A stretch of DNA of 64,000 nucleotides from Limnanthes douglasii subsp. nivea (GCA_036936605.1 JAUPFV010000005.1:2283670-2347669), one strand, 5' to 3'; numbered from the stretch's first letter, positions 1 to 11,567 are shown. Program-made: numbers and translations. The notes: generated from the letters alone by a model not told the origin.

Positions 1-514
1 ACTTGCACAAGGATAACCTCAGACCGGCAGCACCTTCTTCAAAAGCTTGACCCACCCCTGTAATAGCATCAGCCCAACCAGCAGTAGCAAGTTGTTTTTT
101 CCTCTGATCAGAGTTAACTAAACCGTTACTACTCTCCCCGCTAACTATTTGATCAAGAGATGGTTCTACCAAAACCAAGCTACGCTCTTTACGCTTACCA
201 CCAGAGCTCTTATCAACAGAACTTTTATTACCAGAACCCTTATCGAAGACGTGTTGTTCTATGAGAAAAGTAACCCGTTTTAAACGCTCCAAATCAAGAT
301 ATAACACCATTCCGACAAAATCACTCTGGTTATTAAAGAAACAATTCTTGTGATCCCCGCAGGAGTAAGTAATTAGGTACTCACCTGTGGCAAGCTCCTC
401 CCACGTGTTCTCTACATAAGCTTGGATACTTTCGAAGCTTTCAAACTCCGTGAAAGGCACAATTGCAGTTTGGTGACCATATTTAAAAATACAAACTCGT
501 GATTTAGATATCTC
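1..514 (-). CDS. Mutator-like (MULE/MuDR) transposase, N-terminal exon, partial
   Basis: An open frame of 171 codons with no stop runs on the minus strand from 514 to the window edge, where it is cut. The first ~90 residues look like the N-terminal PB1-like domain of plant MuDR-type transposases (IFKYGHQTAIVPF, then an acidic segment, then CGDHKNCFFNN). A polar linker rich in Lys, Ser and Gly follows, then GVGQAFEEGAAGLRLSLCK, which fits the start of the Mutator DNA-binding region (pattern VGQxFxxxxxxLRxxLxxYA). The catalytic DDE domain would lie off the window to the left. Just upstream the frame has a stop (515-517), so the open part probably begins at a splice acceptor near 514 and an upstream exon is expected between 515 and 1300. 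No lesion is visible, so this copy could be recent. Family assignment is by motif pattern only. Confidence 0.65.
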
Positions 515-1700
515 TTAACCTGGACAATACAAGTTATTTGTTATTAGTCTCAAAAACTAGGTGCACAATATTTACGACTGCATCAAACAATTCGCATCCT
601 AAGGTGTGAATTGTGTATACCTACAACTATATATTCGCATCCTGTCCTGATATTTGTAGGTAACAAAGTCCTGATATTTGTCAGTGGTCACAAAACTGTG
701 CAGATTATTTACTGCACCATCAAACATTTCGCATCATAACATGCGAAATGTGTACATACATCGAGTAAATCGCAGCCTGTCCTGATATTTGTGTATATCT
801 ACATATATCATTTCGCAGCCTGTCCCTATATTTCTATGTAACACCGGTCCTGATATCTGTTTCGAAATACAATACTATAACTGACCTAAAAACTCGTAAT
901 CTACACATTACCCACGAACTAAAGCACTACCAAATTGAATATAACATCAGAAAACAAAGGACGTAACTATATAGCGAACAAAATTAACGAAACAGATCAC
1001 TATAACCAAAAGAAACAGAGAAAAGCTCGAAATCAGGCAATGGCATCTAAAAACAGTAGACTAGAACCTATTCCAACAGAGATAACGAATAAAAAACTTC
1101 AAAATCGGTAGGTAATTACCTAAAAAGCTCGCAAAACGATTACTTGTAAGCTACAAGATTTCAAAAAGTCGTGATGAACTCCTGTACGTATAAAACAGAG
1201 GTTAGACAGGTCTAACACAACAACTTACATAAAGAAACAAACCTTCAAGCAGATTCCGATCACCGGAAAATGTGATTTAAACCCAGCTCGTGGTGGTTAG
1301 TAGGGTTAGGTGGTTAGAGCGGCTAACAAATTCAAATCTTCAAAAAGCAAGAAAAAATAGAAAGAAAACAGAAAATAACGTTTATATAGTGGGTTAAGGG
1401 TAGTTATGGTATTAAAATAAAGTTAGGTTGTTAGTGACAATAAGGTAGTTGAGATGGGTATTAAGTAACAATTGATCAAACCTTGGGTGGTAAGTGACAA
1501 TTGAATAGTTGAGTGGGTACTTTAAGTACAATTTCCCTAGAAACTTTGATTTAAAAAATAAAAAAATGTATAAAATGATAAAATGTTATTAAAAAATTGG
1601 ATATAATTGATGGGATAATAGTGACATTTGGTGTAATACGTGACCATAAAAATCAAAATCGGAAGCATTTGTTTACCTTTTTATATATAAATTTATCAAA
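515..1700 (-). other. 5' region of the MULE-like gene: putative intron, leader and terminal region
   Basis: No convincing coding exon was found here. 600-870 holds several imperfect copies of a short unit around GCATCCTGTCCTGATATTTG. Around 1380-1530 degenerate direct repeats occur (GTTAGTGACAATAAGGTAGTTGAG / GTAAGTGACAATTGAATAGTTGAG), the kind of sequence found in long Mutator terminal repeats. The matching terminus would be outside the window, so a terminal inverted repeat cannot be confirmed. Confidence 0.3.
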
Positions 1701-2412
1701 ATGTTTGACAATTTAATATACGTCTATTTTATTTTCAAAATAAAGTTTATTAAAATTTCATAAAATTAAATATCTAATCCGGTAGAATAGAAAATAGTTA
1801 AAATGATAAAAGTTAATACACTAATTATTTATATTTTGATCGTTTTTAATTTTTTATAATATAAAAAATATCATAGACTAATTGTCACATATCATATCTA
1901 AAATTCATACTACTATACTATAAATTATAGACTATTGTTTTAAAATATCCCTAGGCTATTTCCAATCATTTGGTAATAATTTGTTTTAAAATGTCCATAG
2001 ACTATTTTTTTTATCATTGTGTTCGAGTACTTTTCAAATAAAATTTTAAACTTATTAATCTCTAGGGTTCTTGAGTAGTGCCTACTAATTAATTTCTATA
2101 GATAAAGACCGAACCAGACATATACGTGAAAAAGAAAAAAAATACTATATATAAATCATTAAAATTGAACATAACACTACTTTCGGCCGTATAATAATGC
2201 ATGAAAAAGTTTGGTTGTCTTAAATTGATTTTGAACATAGATTCCGGGATTTTAATAGACAAGACAAATTAGCGGTCAAAATGATTAAAGGTTTCGGTTT
2301 AGTTTGACAAATTATTTAGAAGCAAATGTTTACTAAACATGTATGGGTAAAATACTTTTTTCTTCATTTTGTGGTTTAGAATTTTATAAGTTTCTTTTCT
2401 AATGCTTATGTA
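1701..2412. other. AT-rich intergenic stretch
   Basis: AT-rich sequence with long A and T runs between the MULE-like region and element A. No coding frame, tRNA or convincing repeat boundary was seen. If element A once had a full 5' LTR, its missing part would have lain here; I see no similarity to the 3' LTR at 12010-12415 upstream of about 2413. Confidence 0.4.
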
Positions 2413-2443
2413 ATGTTTACTCAGACGATAATTAACCTCACCA
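2413..2443 (+). repeat. Remnant of the 5' LTR end of element A
   Basis: About 31 bp ending in CGATAATTAACCTCACCA match the end of the 3' LTR at 12385-12415. Upstream the similarity stops, so most of the 5' LTR has been deleted or replaced. The stub is followed two bases later by a tRNA-primer-like site. Confidence 0.75.
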
Positions 2444-2445
2444 AA

Positions 2446-2463
2446 TTGGCGACCACAGTGGGA
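2446..2463 (+). promoter_or_regulatory. Primer binding site candidate of element A
   Basis: TGGCGACCACAGTGGGAG starts two bases after the LTR end and begins with TGG, the complement of a tRNA CCA tail, as expected for the minus-strand primer site. The tRNA was not identified. Confidence 0.6.
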
Positions 2464-2548
2464 GTAGAAGGTGTCTGAATCAAGCATTCGAAACCAGTAA
2501 GAAAGGTCAGTCCGAATAAATCCGGACGCCTCGGAAGTACCACCAGCT

Positions 2549-3984
2549 TTGCTCGAAGTCGTGGGTGAAAACGATGAGTACACTGTCGAAGAGCGCGATA
2601 GGCTGAAGGGTGAAATAAAAGCTTTGAGGGTAGAAAAGGCTAAGATGGGCATGAAAGAAAAGTCCAAAGCATCAGTGGCTCATCACACCGATAACCCTAG
2701 AGAGCATGAGCCTTCAAAGACTCATGTGAGTACCAAGAAGACTCATGCCAGCTCCAAAAAGTCTCACCGGTCTAAACCAGTGGAAAATTCTGAATCAGGC
2801 TCAGAGTCTTCTGATAGCTCTTCGGATGATGAGGGGGGTTGAAGAATCCTTATCCTCTAGTAGCGATGAGGGTCGAACTAAAAAGAAGCAAAAACAGATC
2901 AAAAAATATTCAAGAAAAAGGGATAGACATGGAAAGATGAATAAGAATATCGACAAAGGGTCATCTCACAGCCGGAGGCATGTAGACCGGATGCTGATGG
3001 ATCCTTTCGCTTTCCACGATGAACCAGGTATCTTTGCAACTCCTAATGAGGATACTGTGTTTAGTCGTGACAGAAATTGGAGGCAATCTCCATTATCTTC
3101 CAAAATTCTTTCCGGCAACCTCCCTAAGAGGTTTGACAGTACCAAAATGGAAAAGTACGATGGCAGTACTGATCCAGACAACCATTTGGAGCAATTTAAA
3201 AACTTCATGATGAACTTTGATGACGATGATAAGCTACTTTGCAGAGCATTCTCCCAATCATTTAAGGGGAGTGCTCTAAAATGGTATAACAGCCTACCAC
3301 AGGGTTGTATCAAGAATTTCGATACTTTTTTGGGTGGCCTTTCGAAGGCAGTTCGTTGGGAGTAAAGAACTAAAGGGCAATGGGGACACAATAATCCATT
3401 GTGCCCAGGAACCAAATGAGTCCTTAAAAGAATATATAAGTCATTTTGTGAACACCAAAAATGGGTTGGCTGATTGCTTCGAGCAAGTGGCAATAGCATC
3501 CCTAAGACAGGGCTTGAACCCTGGCAATTTGGCTGATTCAGTGACCAGAAAGAAGGCCATGACTTGGGGAAGGTTGCTGAATCAGGTTGGAAAACAGATT
3601 AACGTTGATGAAACAAAGAAAACCAGGGTGCACAGGCAGGTGAGGTCTACCCCGGTGGCACCAAATCCCAATCAAAATCAGTCCAAGAACAAGGCAAAAG
3701 AGACCGGACAGGGGCATGGTAGGGCTAAAGCTCAGTCTCAGCCAGCTTTTCCTGCTCAGAGTCAGCAATCCAGAAACAAGAGAGGCCCTTGGGTTCAACC
3801 GGAGTGGTTCGCAGAATTGAAAGAAAGTGTGGCCACCATTTATGATAAAACAAAGGAAGAAGTGCACTATAGAAGACCGGCCACACTGCAATCTCCTAGA
3901 GAACATCGCAATAACTCTTTCTGCCAATATCACAATGATATTGGCCATACCACTGATGATTGTATAGCTTTGAAACAAGAAGTT
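2549..3984 (+). pseudogene. gag: gag of element A (broken)
   Basis: The structural capsid protein is spread over three frames: a charged Ser/Lys-rich N-terminus (2549-2842), the capsid region (2745-3365, with KRFDSTKMEKYDGSTDPDNH and KWYNSLPQG, the retrotransposon-gag fold), and the C-terminal half (3334-3984). A degenerate zinc knuckle CxxHxxxGHxxxxC sits at the end (CQYHNDIGHTTDDC). Frameshifts near 2840 and 3340 break the reading. The frame ends in a TAG at 3985-3987 and then continues openly in the same frame into protease; the equivalent position in element C has no stop, so the TAG is probably a point mutation. Confidence 0.85.
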
Positions 3985-3987
3985 TAG

Positions 3988-4860
3988 AACTTGATTGAAA
4001 GGGGAAAGTTGGGGGCTTATGTCAAAAGAAGAGGAGGTAACAGGCCTGACAATACTCACCGGGTTGGTCCAAGTAATGCTGCTCCGGAGGAAGCCATGGT
4101 TATAATTGAGAGGTTTGATGTGGAATCTGAGTACTTGGATCCTGATCCAACTCGAAACACAGTGGGTGCAATTGAGGAATGTTCTAGGACGGTCTCCGGG
4201 CTCATTAAGTTTTTTGAGTCACTTACAATTTTCGGAGGGGCTACTATGACAGCTCCTACTGCTTCTTCGAGGAAGAGGCACGTTCATACTTTAGCCACCC
4301 AGCTAGAAGGAGGCATGACTTCCTATCAGTCACAAAATCCAATCCCCTTCATTGTTTTTGTTGAAGATGATTTAAGAGATATAGCTGGCGCCCATGAAGA
4401 TGCTGTTGTCATAGGAGCATCTATTGGAGGCAATGACATAAGACGAATTTTGGTGGATATTGGAAGCTCAGCCAATATCCTTTTCTTAACCACATACAAG
4501 AGAATGAAAAATCCAGCTGTAATTCAGAGTTCGGACAGATCAATTGTGGGCTTTACTCGCAGCTCAGCAGATGTGATCGGAGAGTTCGAAGAAGAAGTTC
4601 TATTGGGCAAGGGCCCTTTCAAGAAAATAGTCAGGATACGTTTTATCGTGGTGGATTGTCCCACTTGCTATAATGGTATTCTAGGGAGGTCTTGGCTCTC
4701 TAGGATGCATGCCGTGGCTTCGACAGTCCACCAGTGCTTGAAATATGCTGTTCAGGGACAGGTGGGAGTTGTCCGGAGCAGTCAAAAGGTTGCAAGAGAG
4801 TGTTATGCTACAGCCCTGGCTCCTCGGACGTTGGGGGCAATTCGTATCAACAAGAAATAG
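3988..4860 (+). pseudogene. Aspartic protease region of element A (broken)
   Basis: This stretch follows gag in the same frame. It encodes the linker DLRDIAGAHEDAVVIGASI and a retropepsin site that reads LVDIGSSANIL. The family usually has D-T/S-G, so the second residue of the triad is Ile here and activity would be doubtful even without the stops. The C-terminal flap-like part CPTCYNGILGRSWL is recognisable. The frame is closed by TAG at 4858-4860 but stays open afterwards into RT, so one polyprotein with point nonsense mutations is the simplest reading. Confidence 0.8.
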
Positions 4861-6978
4861 CAATTTGAAGGGCTTTCTGGGGGTGAGGGTGAAATTGACG
4901 ACCCCAGAGAGACCCATGGAGTCTTAATACCGGTCGAAGAGGTAGAGACACATTTTTTAGAAGAAGGAAAAAATGTCAAGATAGGGTCCAAAATGCCACC
5001 CGGTCTGAAAAGCGAAATGTTAAAGTTTTTGAAGAACCATCAGCACGTTTTTGCTTGGTGCAATGCTGATGTTACTGGGGTTCCAGCAGATGTGATATCA
5101 CATCACCTATCCGTCCGGAAAGACATAGCACCAGTGGTTCAAAAGAGAAGGGTTTTTTCCAAGGAAAAAGCTGATGTTATTGTTCAAGAGGTTGACAGAC
5201 TCACAAAGATGGGGCATATCAAGGAGTCTCAATATCCTTTGTGGACTGCCAATCCGGTCCTGGTGAAAAAGAAAAATGGCAAGTGGCGCATGTGCATTGA
5301 CTTCACAGATCTCAATAGAGCTTGCCCAAAAGATTTGTATCCAGTCCCTCGGATTGACCAGCTAGTAGACTCTACCTCTGGGAACAAGCTGCTATCCTTC
5401 ATGGATGCTTTCTCCGGATACAATCAGATCCAAGTAGATCCAAAGGATCAAGAGCATACCACATTAGTCACTGACATGGGTCTTCATTGCTACAAGGTAA
5501 TGCCATTTGGGTTGAAAATGACGGGGCTACTTATCAGAGATTGGTGAATAAAGCCTTTGCTAATCAAATTGGAAGGAATATGGAAGTATACATCGATGAC
5601 ATGATGGTGAAGAGTGTGGATGAGCAATTGCATTTGGCAGACCTCCAAGAAACTTTTGCCAACTTGGTAAAAGTGAATTTGAAGTTAAACCTAGAAAATG
5701 TGTGTTCGGAGTGCAGTCCGGGAAGTTTCTAGGCTATATTATAAGTAAGCATGGGATACAGCCCGATCCGGACCAGCTTAATGCTCTATTCCAAATGGAG
5801 CCTCCTCGAAATATAAAAGAAGTACAGCGACTAACGGGGAGATTAGCTGCTTTAAACAGATTTATCTCAAGGTCTTCGGACAGGTGCGCCCCGTTCTTTC
5901 AAACCTTGAAGGGTGCAAAGGGATTCGATTGGACCTCACAGTGTGATGAGGCTTTTAATGAGATCAAGAAGAACCTGTCCTCCCCCAAAACTTTGTTTAA
6001 ACCAGTTGATGGGGAGATACTCTTCATATATTTGGCAGTTTCAAGTTGTGCCATCAGTGCTGTGTTGGTAAGAGAAGTGGATAGTTATCCCCATCCAGTG
6101 TACTACATCAGCAAAAGTTTGATAGATGCAGAAATGCGTTACTTGAAACTCGAAAAGTTAGCATTAGCCCTGGTAATAGCTGCAAGAAAAATGAGGCCTT
6201 ATTTCCGGGCTCATCCTATCATCGTCCGGACTTCTTTTCCCTTGAAGAACGTTCTCCAAAAGGCAGACATTTCAAGCAGGATGACTAAATGGTCAGTAGA
6301 ATTGGGGGATTTCGACATAGATTTTGCTTCTCGAACAGCAGTCAAGGCCCAAGCTGTGGCTGATTTTTTGGTTGAATTTCACTCCGACGGAGATTCAGAG
6401 CAGACTACTGACATAAAAGATAAAAAGGTCTGGGTCGTCCGGACAGATGGTGGATCTAGCACCATGGGATATGGTGCAGGGGTGTGTTTGACTTCTCCAT
6501 ATGGGGACAAAATGTACCAAGCTATATGTTTTGCTTTCAGGGCTTCCAATAATGAGTATGAGTACGAAGCGACTATAGCTGGATTAAAGTTAGCCTACAT
6601 TTATGGGGCTAAGAGGGTCAAGCTAGTGAGTGACTCCCAGCTTCTTATCCACCATGCCCAAGGTCAATCTGAGGCTAAAAAGGAGCAGCTTGTGAAATAT
6701 TTACTCCTTCTTAAAAATGAAGCACACAAGTTTAAAAGCGTTATTTATGAGCATATAGCCCGGACAGAAAATAAGTTAGCAGACTCATTGGAAACCATAG
6801 CGTACACAAAGTCATATCCATGGATCCACGTACTGGAGAGCCCCTCCATTCAACTTAATATGCGTAAAGAAGAGGAAATTTTTGAAGTACAGGTAAAACA
6901 ACCTCAGGACTGGAGGTTTCCTCTCCTGCAATACCTTTCCGATGGTATCGTGCCTCCGGATAAATCACTGGCAAAAAA
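4861..6978 (+). pseudogene. pol: RT, RNase H and second RNase H of element A (broken)
   Basis: Reverse transcriptase begins near 5000 (HVFAWCNADVTGVP, then KKKNGKWRMCIDFTDLNRACPKD). The catalytic YIDD box is intact at 5589-5600, but two frameshifts flank it (near 5515 and 5697). The native RNase H follows (YYISKSLIDAEMRYLKLEK), then the acquired archaeal-type RNase H (VVRTDGGSSTMGYGAG, SNNEYEYEATIAGLKLAY, VSDSQLLIHH). The last frame stops at 6980, where integrase continues in another frame. Paired RNase H domains in this order are typical of Tat elements. Confidence 0.9.
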
Positions 6979-8145
6979 TTGAAACACAAGACTCGTGGTT
7001 TTATCATTCTGAGAGACGTTCTGTATAAAAAGTCTTACAGTAAACCTCTTCTGTGCTGTTTGGGGGATGATGAGTCTCAAGTAGTCCTCTCCGAATTGCA
7101 TGATGGTGAGGGATCAGCTCATTGTGGATTCAGGGCTTTAACAAGGAGGGTTTTATTGGTCGGTTACTATTGGCCATCTATCATGAAAGATGCTAAGGAA
7201 CTGGTAAGAAGGTGTGACCTATGCCAGAGGTACAACAATGAAATTCATGTCCCAGCCATTCCTTTAGAGTCAATTTCTGAGCCTATACCTTTTGCTCGAT
7301 GGGGGTTGGATTTAGTAGGGCCTCTCCCTATGGTATCCAGAGGGCGCATAACTATAATTGTGGCTATAGATTACTTTTCGAAGTGGATTGAAGCAGCCCC
7401 TCTAGCAGGAACAACGTCAAAAGCTGTCATAAAATTCATTTTATCCAACATCTGTTGCAGATTTGGTGTCCCACGAAAGATAAGAACAGACAATGGGCCA
7501 CAGTTCGACAATAGGGAAATGGAAAGTTTCTGTGCCTCAAGGGGTATACAACATTGTTTCTCTTCACCTTTCCACCCACAAGCAAATGGACAAGTTGAAG
7601 TGGCTAACAGAACTATACTGTCCGGTTTGAAGAAGAATTTGGAAGGGGCTGCTGAGAAGTGACCTAGTTATTTACAAGAGTTCTTGTGGGCCTACCGGAC
7701 AACACCTAGGGCTGCAATACAAGAGTCACCCTTTGCTTTGGTCTATGTGATGGATGCAGTAGCTCCCATAGAAGCAACTCTCCCATCGTTTCGTGTTCAC
7801 AACTTCTCCGAATGCGCTAACGAGGTGGCAATCAGAGGTCAGCTCGATCTGGTAGAAGAAAGACGAGTTAAAGCTCACCTTAGAGTTGCACACTATCAGG
7901 GTTTGATGAGAAGCAGATTTGTTTCCAGAGTTAAAAGAAGAGATTTCCAACCGGGGGACAAGGTATTGAGGAAAGTCTTCTTACACACTAAAGAAAAACT
8001 GTTCGGCAAATTGGCTCCGACTTGGGAAGGACCTTATATAGTTGTTGAAAGGCTTAAACCTGGAACATATTGCCTAGAAGACAAGGATGGAAGAGTTCTG
8101 ACCCACCCTTGGAATATCGAACATCTCCGGATGTACTTGGAGTAG
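6979..8145 (+). pseudogene. Integrase of element A (broken)
   Basis: The zinc-binding HHCC domain (HCGFRALTRRVLL, then CDLCQRY), the catalytic core with its three acidic positions (WGLDLVGPL, RTDNGPQFD, FHPQANGQVEVANR) and the C-terminal GPYIVVERLKPGTY domain are present. A TGA at 7660-7662 interrupts the frame. It ends with HPWNIEHLRMYLE, without a chromodomain, as in Tat elements. Confidence 0.88.
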
Positions 8146-8611
8146 TATTTGTGTAAATATTTACTTGTTTAAGCATCCATGTAAATATTTCGGGGCATAC
8201 TCTTTCCTCCCTGGTGGCACGGGGAGGTTTTAATGAGGTGTCCAGGTTCTAAATAAAATTTGATGCCTTCTTAATTTTTTTTTGAAGTATTTTAATTTTG
8301 TCCCTTCTCACACCATCAGGATTGAAATAAAAGAGTGATGACCACTTAAACATTCGTCATCGGAGAATTTAAACACTCTCACTATGAAATAACTAAGGGC
8401 TATTTAAACACTAGCCAACAATATTGGAACATGGTGCAAAACAAAGATATTCATTAAAATAACTTAAGTGCCTTGGCCTTCCAAGGACTTTCAAATTGTC
8501 AAAACATAATAAAAGACCTATCCGGTCAAATACCGGACACGCTTACAAAAAAGAGTGCCTTGGCCTTCCAAGGACTTTAGTCTGGATAAAAAGTAAAAAG
8601 TAATTCATAAG
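8146..8611. other. Convergent untranslated region of element A
   Basis: Between the integrase stop (+) and the antisense gene stop (-). It holds the conserved motif CTCTTTCCTCCCTGGTGGCA then TTTAATGAGG (about 8198-8240) and two copies of a 24-bp unit with a CCTTGG-CCTT-CCAAGG hairpin (8468-8491 and 8555-8578). The corresponding stretch of element B carries the same two hairpin copies. Confidence 0.7.
8468..8578. repeat. Two hairpin-containing 24-bp repeats at the convergent 3' ends (A)
   Basis: GTGCCTTGGCCTTCCAAGGA occurs at 8468 and again at 8555. Each copy contains a perfect 6-bp inverted repeat around CCTT. The pair lies just beyond the stop of the antisense gene, so it could mark its 3' UTR or termination zone. 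Confidence 0.75.
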
Positions 8612-10134
8612 TTAAGGCTGAGCCTTTGAAGATGGCTCAGCTTCATCTACCTTCTTTTTTCCCTTAGGATCATCTTTCTCTTCGTTTGGGCTCTCCCCGG
8701 TATGTTCTTCGTTATCAGATGAGGATGCACTGGAGAAGTCAAACCGATCGCCTTCAGCCATTGTGTGATATGGGAGGTCGTCAACCTCTACGTGAAGCCA
8801 TAAATCCCCTAGGTTCATCTTCGGAAACTTCTCATGGAAAAGCAAGACCATGTCTGATCTCACCTTGGCATACATTTGCTCTTGGGTATCGATCACATTG
8901 TTGGCATAAGCGTCGATCTTGGTTTGGATTTTGGCCTCCTGCTCCCTTAGCAAAGCAGTTTTCTCCTCGGCAGCCTTGGACACTGAATTCTCAAGAGCAA
9001 TCTTGTCGCTGGTTAAGTTGGTGATGATTTGGTCCTTGGCCTTGGTCTCCCCTCTTGAAGTGGCAAGATCTTTCTCCAATCTGGACAGCTTCTCCCGGAG
9101 CTCTATGATAGTGTTCTCCAGTGTGGTGACTTTTGTGGTACTCACCTCTTGGTTTCTCTTCAGCTCTTCGTTTTCTTCCTTTAAAATGGCAGCATTCGAA
9201 GTAGCAGTAAGAAGATCGTCGGACAGCTTCTCTTTGCTAGACTTGAGGTCTTTGATGATGTCTGCCTGATTTCGAACTTGCTTTTCCAACGCAAGCATCG
9301 GTTGAACATTTCTTAACAAAGAGTAAGCTATAGCATCCTTATCACTTGAAACAGTAAAGGTCTTACCATTAAAAGTGACTGAGTTTGAAGTGCTCGGAGG
9401 GAGATAAGGCCTGGCGAAATCATCTCTGGGAAGATTCGTGAAGTACTCACCAAGCCCACCAAGACCAGTGATTTCCACACCGTCAATGCTAAGATCTCCC
9501 CCTTCGACCTCATCGGTTTGGAAGTCACCAGGTATCTCTTCTGCTTGTGTTGGGTCAGAGGGGTCAACTTGGGGAGGAGGCTCCGAAGTAAGGAGAGAAA
9601 GCTCGTCACCCTTAGAGGTCTTTTTCTTCTTGGCCTCCCTGTCTTTGCTTTCACCTCCCCGTTTACGATCTCTTTTGGAAGCCCTTGGAGGGTTTGGGGA
9701 GTGCACTTCTTGCCTTTCAGTCTCCTGCTCCACCACTTCCAAGAGAGCAGCATCAATTTGACTGGGGACTGGCCCCTCCGGATGTATTGGAGCATCCTCC
9801 TCCACCTCTCCAGGGTTAGCTTCACCAACCACTCACTTGCATTTCTTTTTGCCTTTCATCTTGCTCGGGGATTTGGCCCGGCCTGGCAAGTAGAGTGTCC
9901 CATCTGGTTCATGCGTCCTTTTGAGCACAACATCCGGAGAAGGCTGAGTGGTGAGCTCTTCCCAAGTTAAGTCTCTCCAACCTGTGGTGTTCCACAAATG
10001 AGACCTTGCCAAGTTGCCTCCAGTAAAAGCAGCATGGAACCAGTTCCCCCACTTCTCAGCAGTCCAAGCATTGATCTTGGTGCAAGTAGCCTGCCTGGTT
10101 TTCAAGTGGTCACTGAAGTCCTTGGGCAGTTTTG
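8612..10134 (-). pseudogene. Antisense gene of element A, exon 2 (coiled coil, broken)
   Basis: This exon encodes the C-terminal half: a basic stretch (LYLPGRAKSPSKMKGKKKCK), acidic linkers with a KKKKTS cluster, a conserved GLGGLGEYFTNLPRDDF-like segment, and a long heptad-rich coiled coil (roughly 9350 down to 8950). The end carries VLLFHEKFPKMNLGDLW followed by an acidic Ser-rich tail. A TGA at 9833-9835 interrupts an otherwise open frame that has no stop in element B. The open frame starts at an acceptor-like TTAG near 10135. Function is unknown; the long coiled coil suggests oligomerisation or protein binding (inference). Confidence 0.8.
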
Positions 10135-10209
10135 CTAAGGCAAAAATAAAACAAATTAATTTAAACTAACTTTAAAAAAAAAGACAAGAGTGTAAAGTAG
10201 GAGACTTAC
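10135..10209 (-). other. Intron of the antisense gene in element A
   Basis: On the minus strand the stretch begins GTAAGTCTCC and ends TGCCTTAG, with a T-rich tract before the acceptor, at the same protein position (after Ser-Asp) as the 80-bp intron in element B. It is AT-rich and differs from B in sequence, as introns do. Confidence 0.75.
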
Positions 10210-11567
10210 GGTCACTCCTCCACCTGCTTGTGAGAAGACTCGGGTTGACACCAGACTTAATTTTCTGCCCATTCTCCCATGCACCACTTACGAACAGGAA
10301 CTGGGTCTTCCAATTCCTCTCCGACTCCAGCAAGTCATCCAAAGCTTTGAAGTTATCCCCATGTTGAAATGGTAGAAGGGGATGTGATGGTTTCTGTAGA
10401 GACTGGCCACATCAGCAAACTCCTCCATTGGTAGAGGGATCCCGGAGAGTCTTGAAGCCATAATGCTAGCCATGAGGGTGTACCAGGCATTGGGGCTCAG
10501 CTGGCTCGGACAGAGCTTTATCAGATGGAAGTATCTGACAATTTCTGGGTCCAGAGGGAATCTAAGTCCCCAATTGAACAGCTCCGTGAAGATGATTATC
10601 TCACTCAATTTGCAGTTCATGGGAGTTTCAGAGTTGATAGGGATTCGTATCTTCACGTTCTCTGGAATTCCCCACTTCGTACGCATCCGGCCCAGCTCGG
10701 CTGTGTGGATGAATGCGTCGTTAATTTTTTGCAGGGCAAGGAGGTACTTGATGTCGACCTTGTGAAACAAGGCCCCACTCTTCCTTCGAGACTCTCCGGC
10801 AGATCCTGATGCCTCAAGCACAACTTTTCCTTGCCTTTGTCTCTTTTGGCAGCAATGGCACTACTAGTCTGCCCGGAGGGCTCAGACTCGAATGAAGCCT
10901 CTTTGATGGAGTCCTCCATTACTTCCTCCATGATTATTGAGGGGTTTTCAGCAGCTGTGGTAAGGGGAAGGTTCAGAATTGGCTCAGCTTGGCTTCCGGA
11001 CTGCTGAGTTCCAGTATTTTCTTGGTTCCTGGCCTCCGGTTGGGGCTCTGATGCAGATGTGTCCCTCCGGGGAGTTGAGCTAATGCCCTCTGGACCGGAC
11101 AGCCTGTCCTTGGAAACTTTAATGGGCACTTCTGACCCTGTACCACTGTCTTTGGCACCCGATTTTGAGGGGGTACCCTTGGAAGCTTGGCCCTTGACTA
11201 ACCGGCCTTTTCTCCGGTCAACTAGTTTTTGAGGGGAATGCTCAGTGTCTGACCCCATAGCTATGAAGGGGGAGAGTTTTTTGAAACTAGTTACAGTAAC
11301 ACCTGGCTCAACCACAGGTTCCGATTCTTGAACCGAGGAACCTGAGATAATGGGGGAGAGGTTGGTTTGAAATAACCTTTTCGGCTTGATGCCTTTAGAG
11401 GAAGAAGAGCCTTAATCTGACTCTGTGGCTGAAGTTACTGGTCTGTCGATGGGCGAAACGGGTAGTCCTGCTGCGATGCGTCTTTCCCTTTCGACCTTTT
11501 GCGCTTTTTCTAATTCAGAGAGGTTGAGCCACCCACCTTTGATCAGAGCGTTCCTCGCTGTAAACAT
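10210..11567 (-). pseudogene. Antisense gene of element A, exon 1 (broken)
   Basis: The start codon is at 11567, matching the start MFTAR of element B. After a polar Ser/Pro-rich N-terminus, the conserved globular core appears (10790-10370): RTKWGIPENVKIRIPI, FNWGLRFPLDPEIVRYFHL, CPSQLSPNAWYTLM, PFYHFNMG. This core resembles Pfam 'putative gypsy type transposon' proteins (Transposase_28) by pattern. Lesions relative to B are a TAA at 11412-11414, a frameshift near 10762 and another near 10360. The role is not known. Confidence 0.8.

Noticed and set aside
2966..3499. Minus-strand 177-codon frame over gag of A
   Set aside because: Shadow of the capsid coding strand; no domain or promoter context.
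3985..3987. TAG between gag and protease of element A as a programmed readthrough signal
   Set aside because: The equivalent place in element C has no stop, and A carries other nonsense codons (4858-4860, 7660-7662). A point mutation is simpler.
9438..9970. Plus-strand frames opposite the antisense gene of A
   Set aside because: They are Ser/Pro/Leu-rich shadows of a real coding strand, without recognisable domains, and have no matching open frames opposite the same gene in B.
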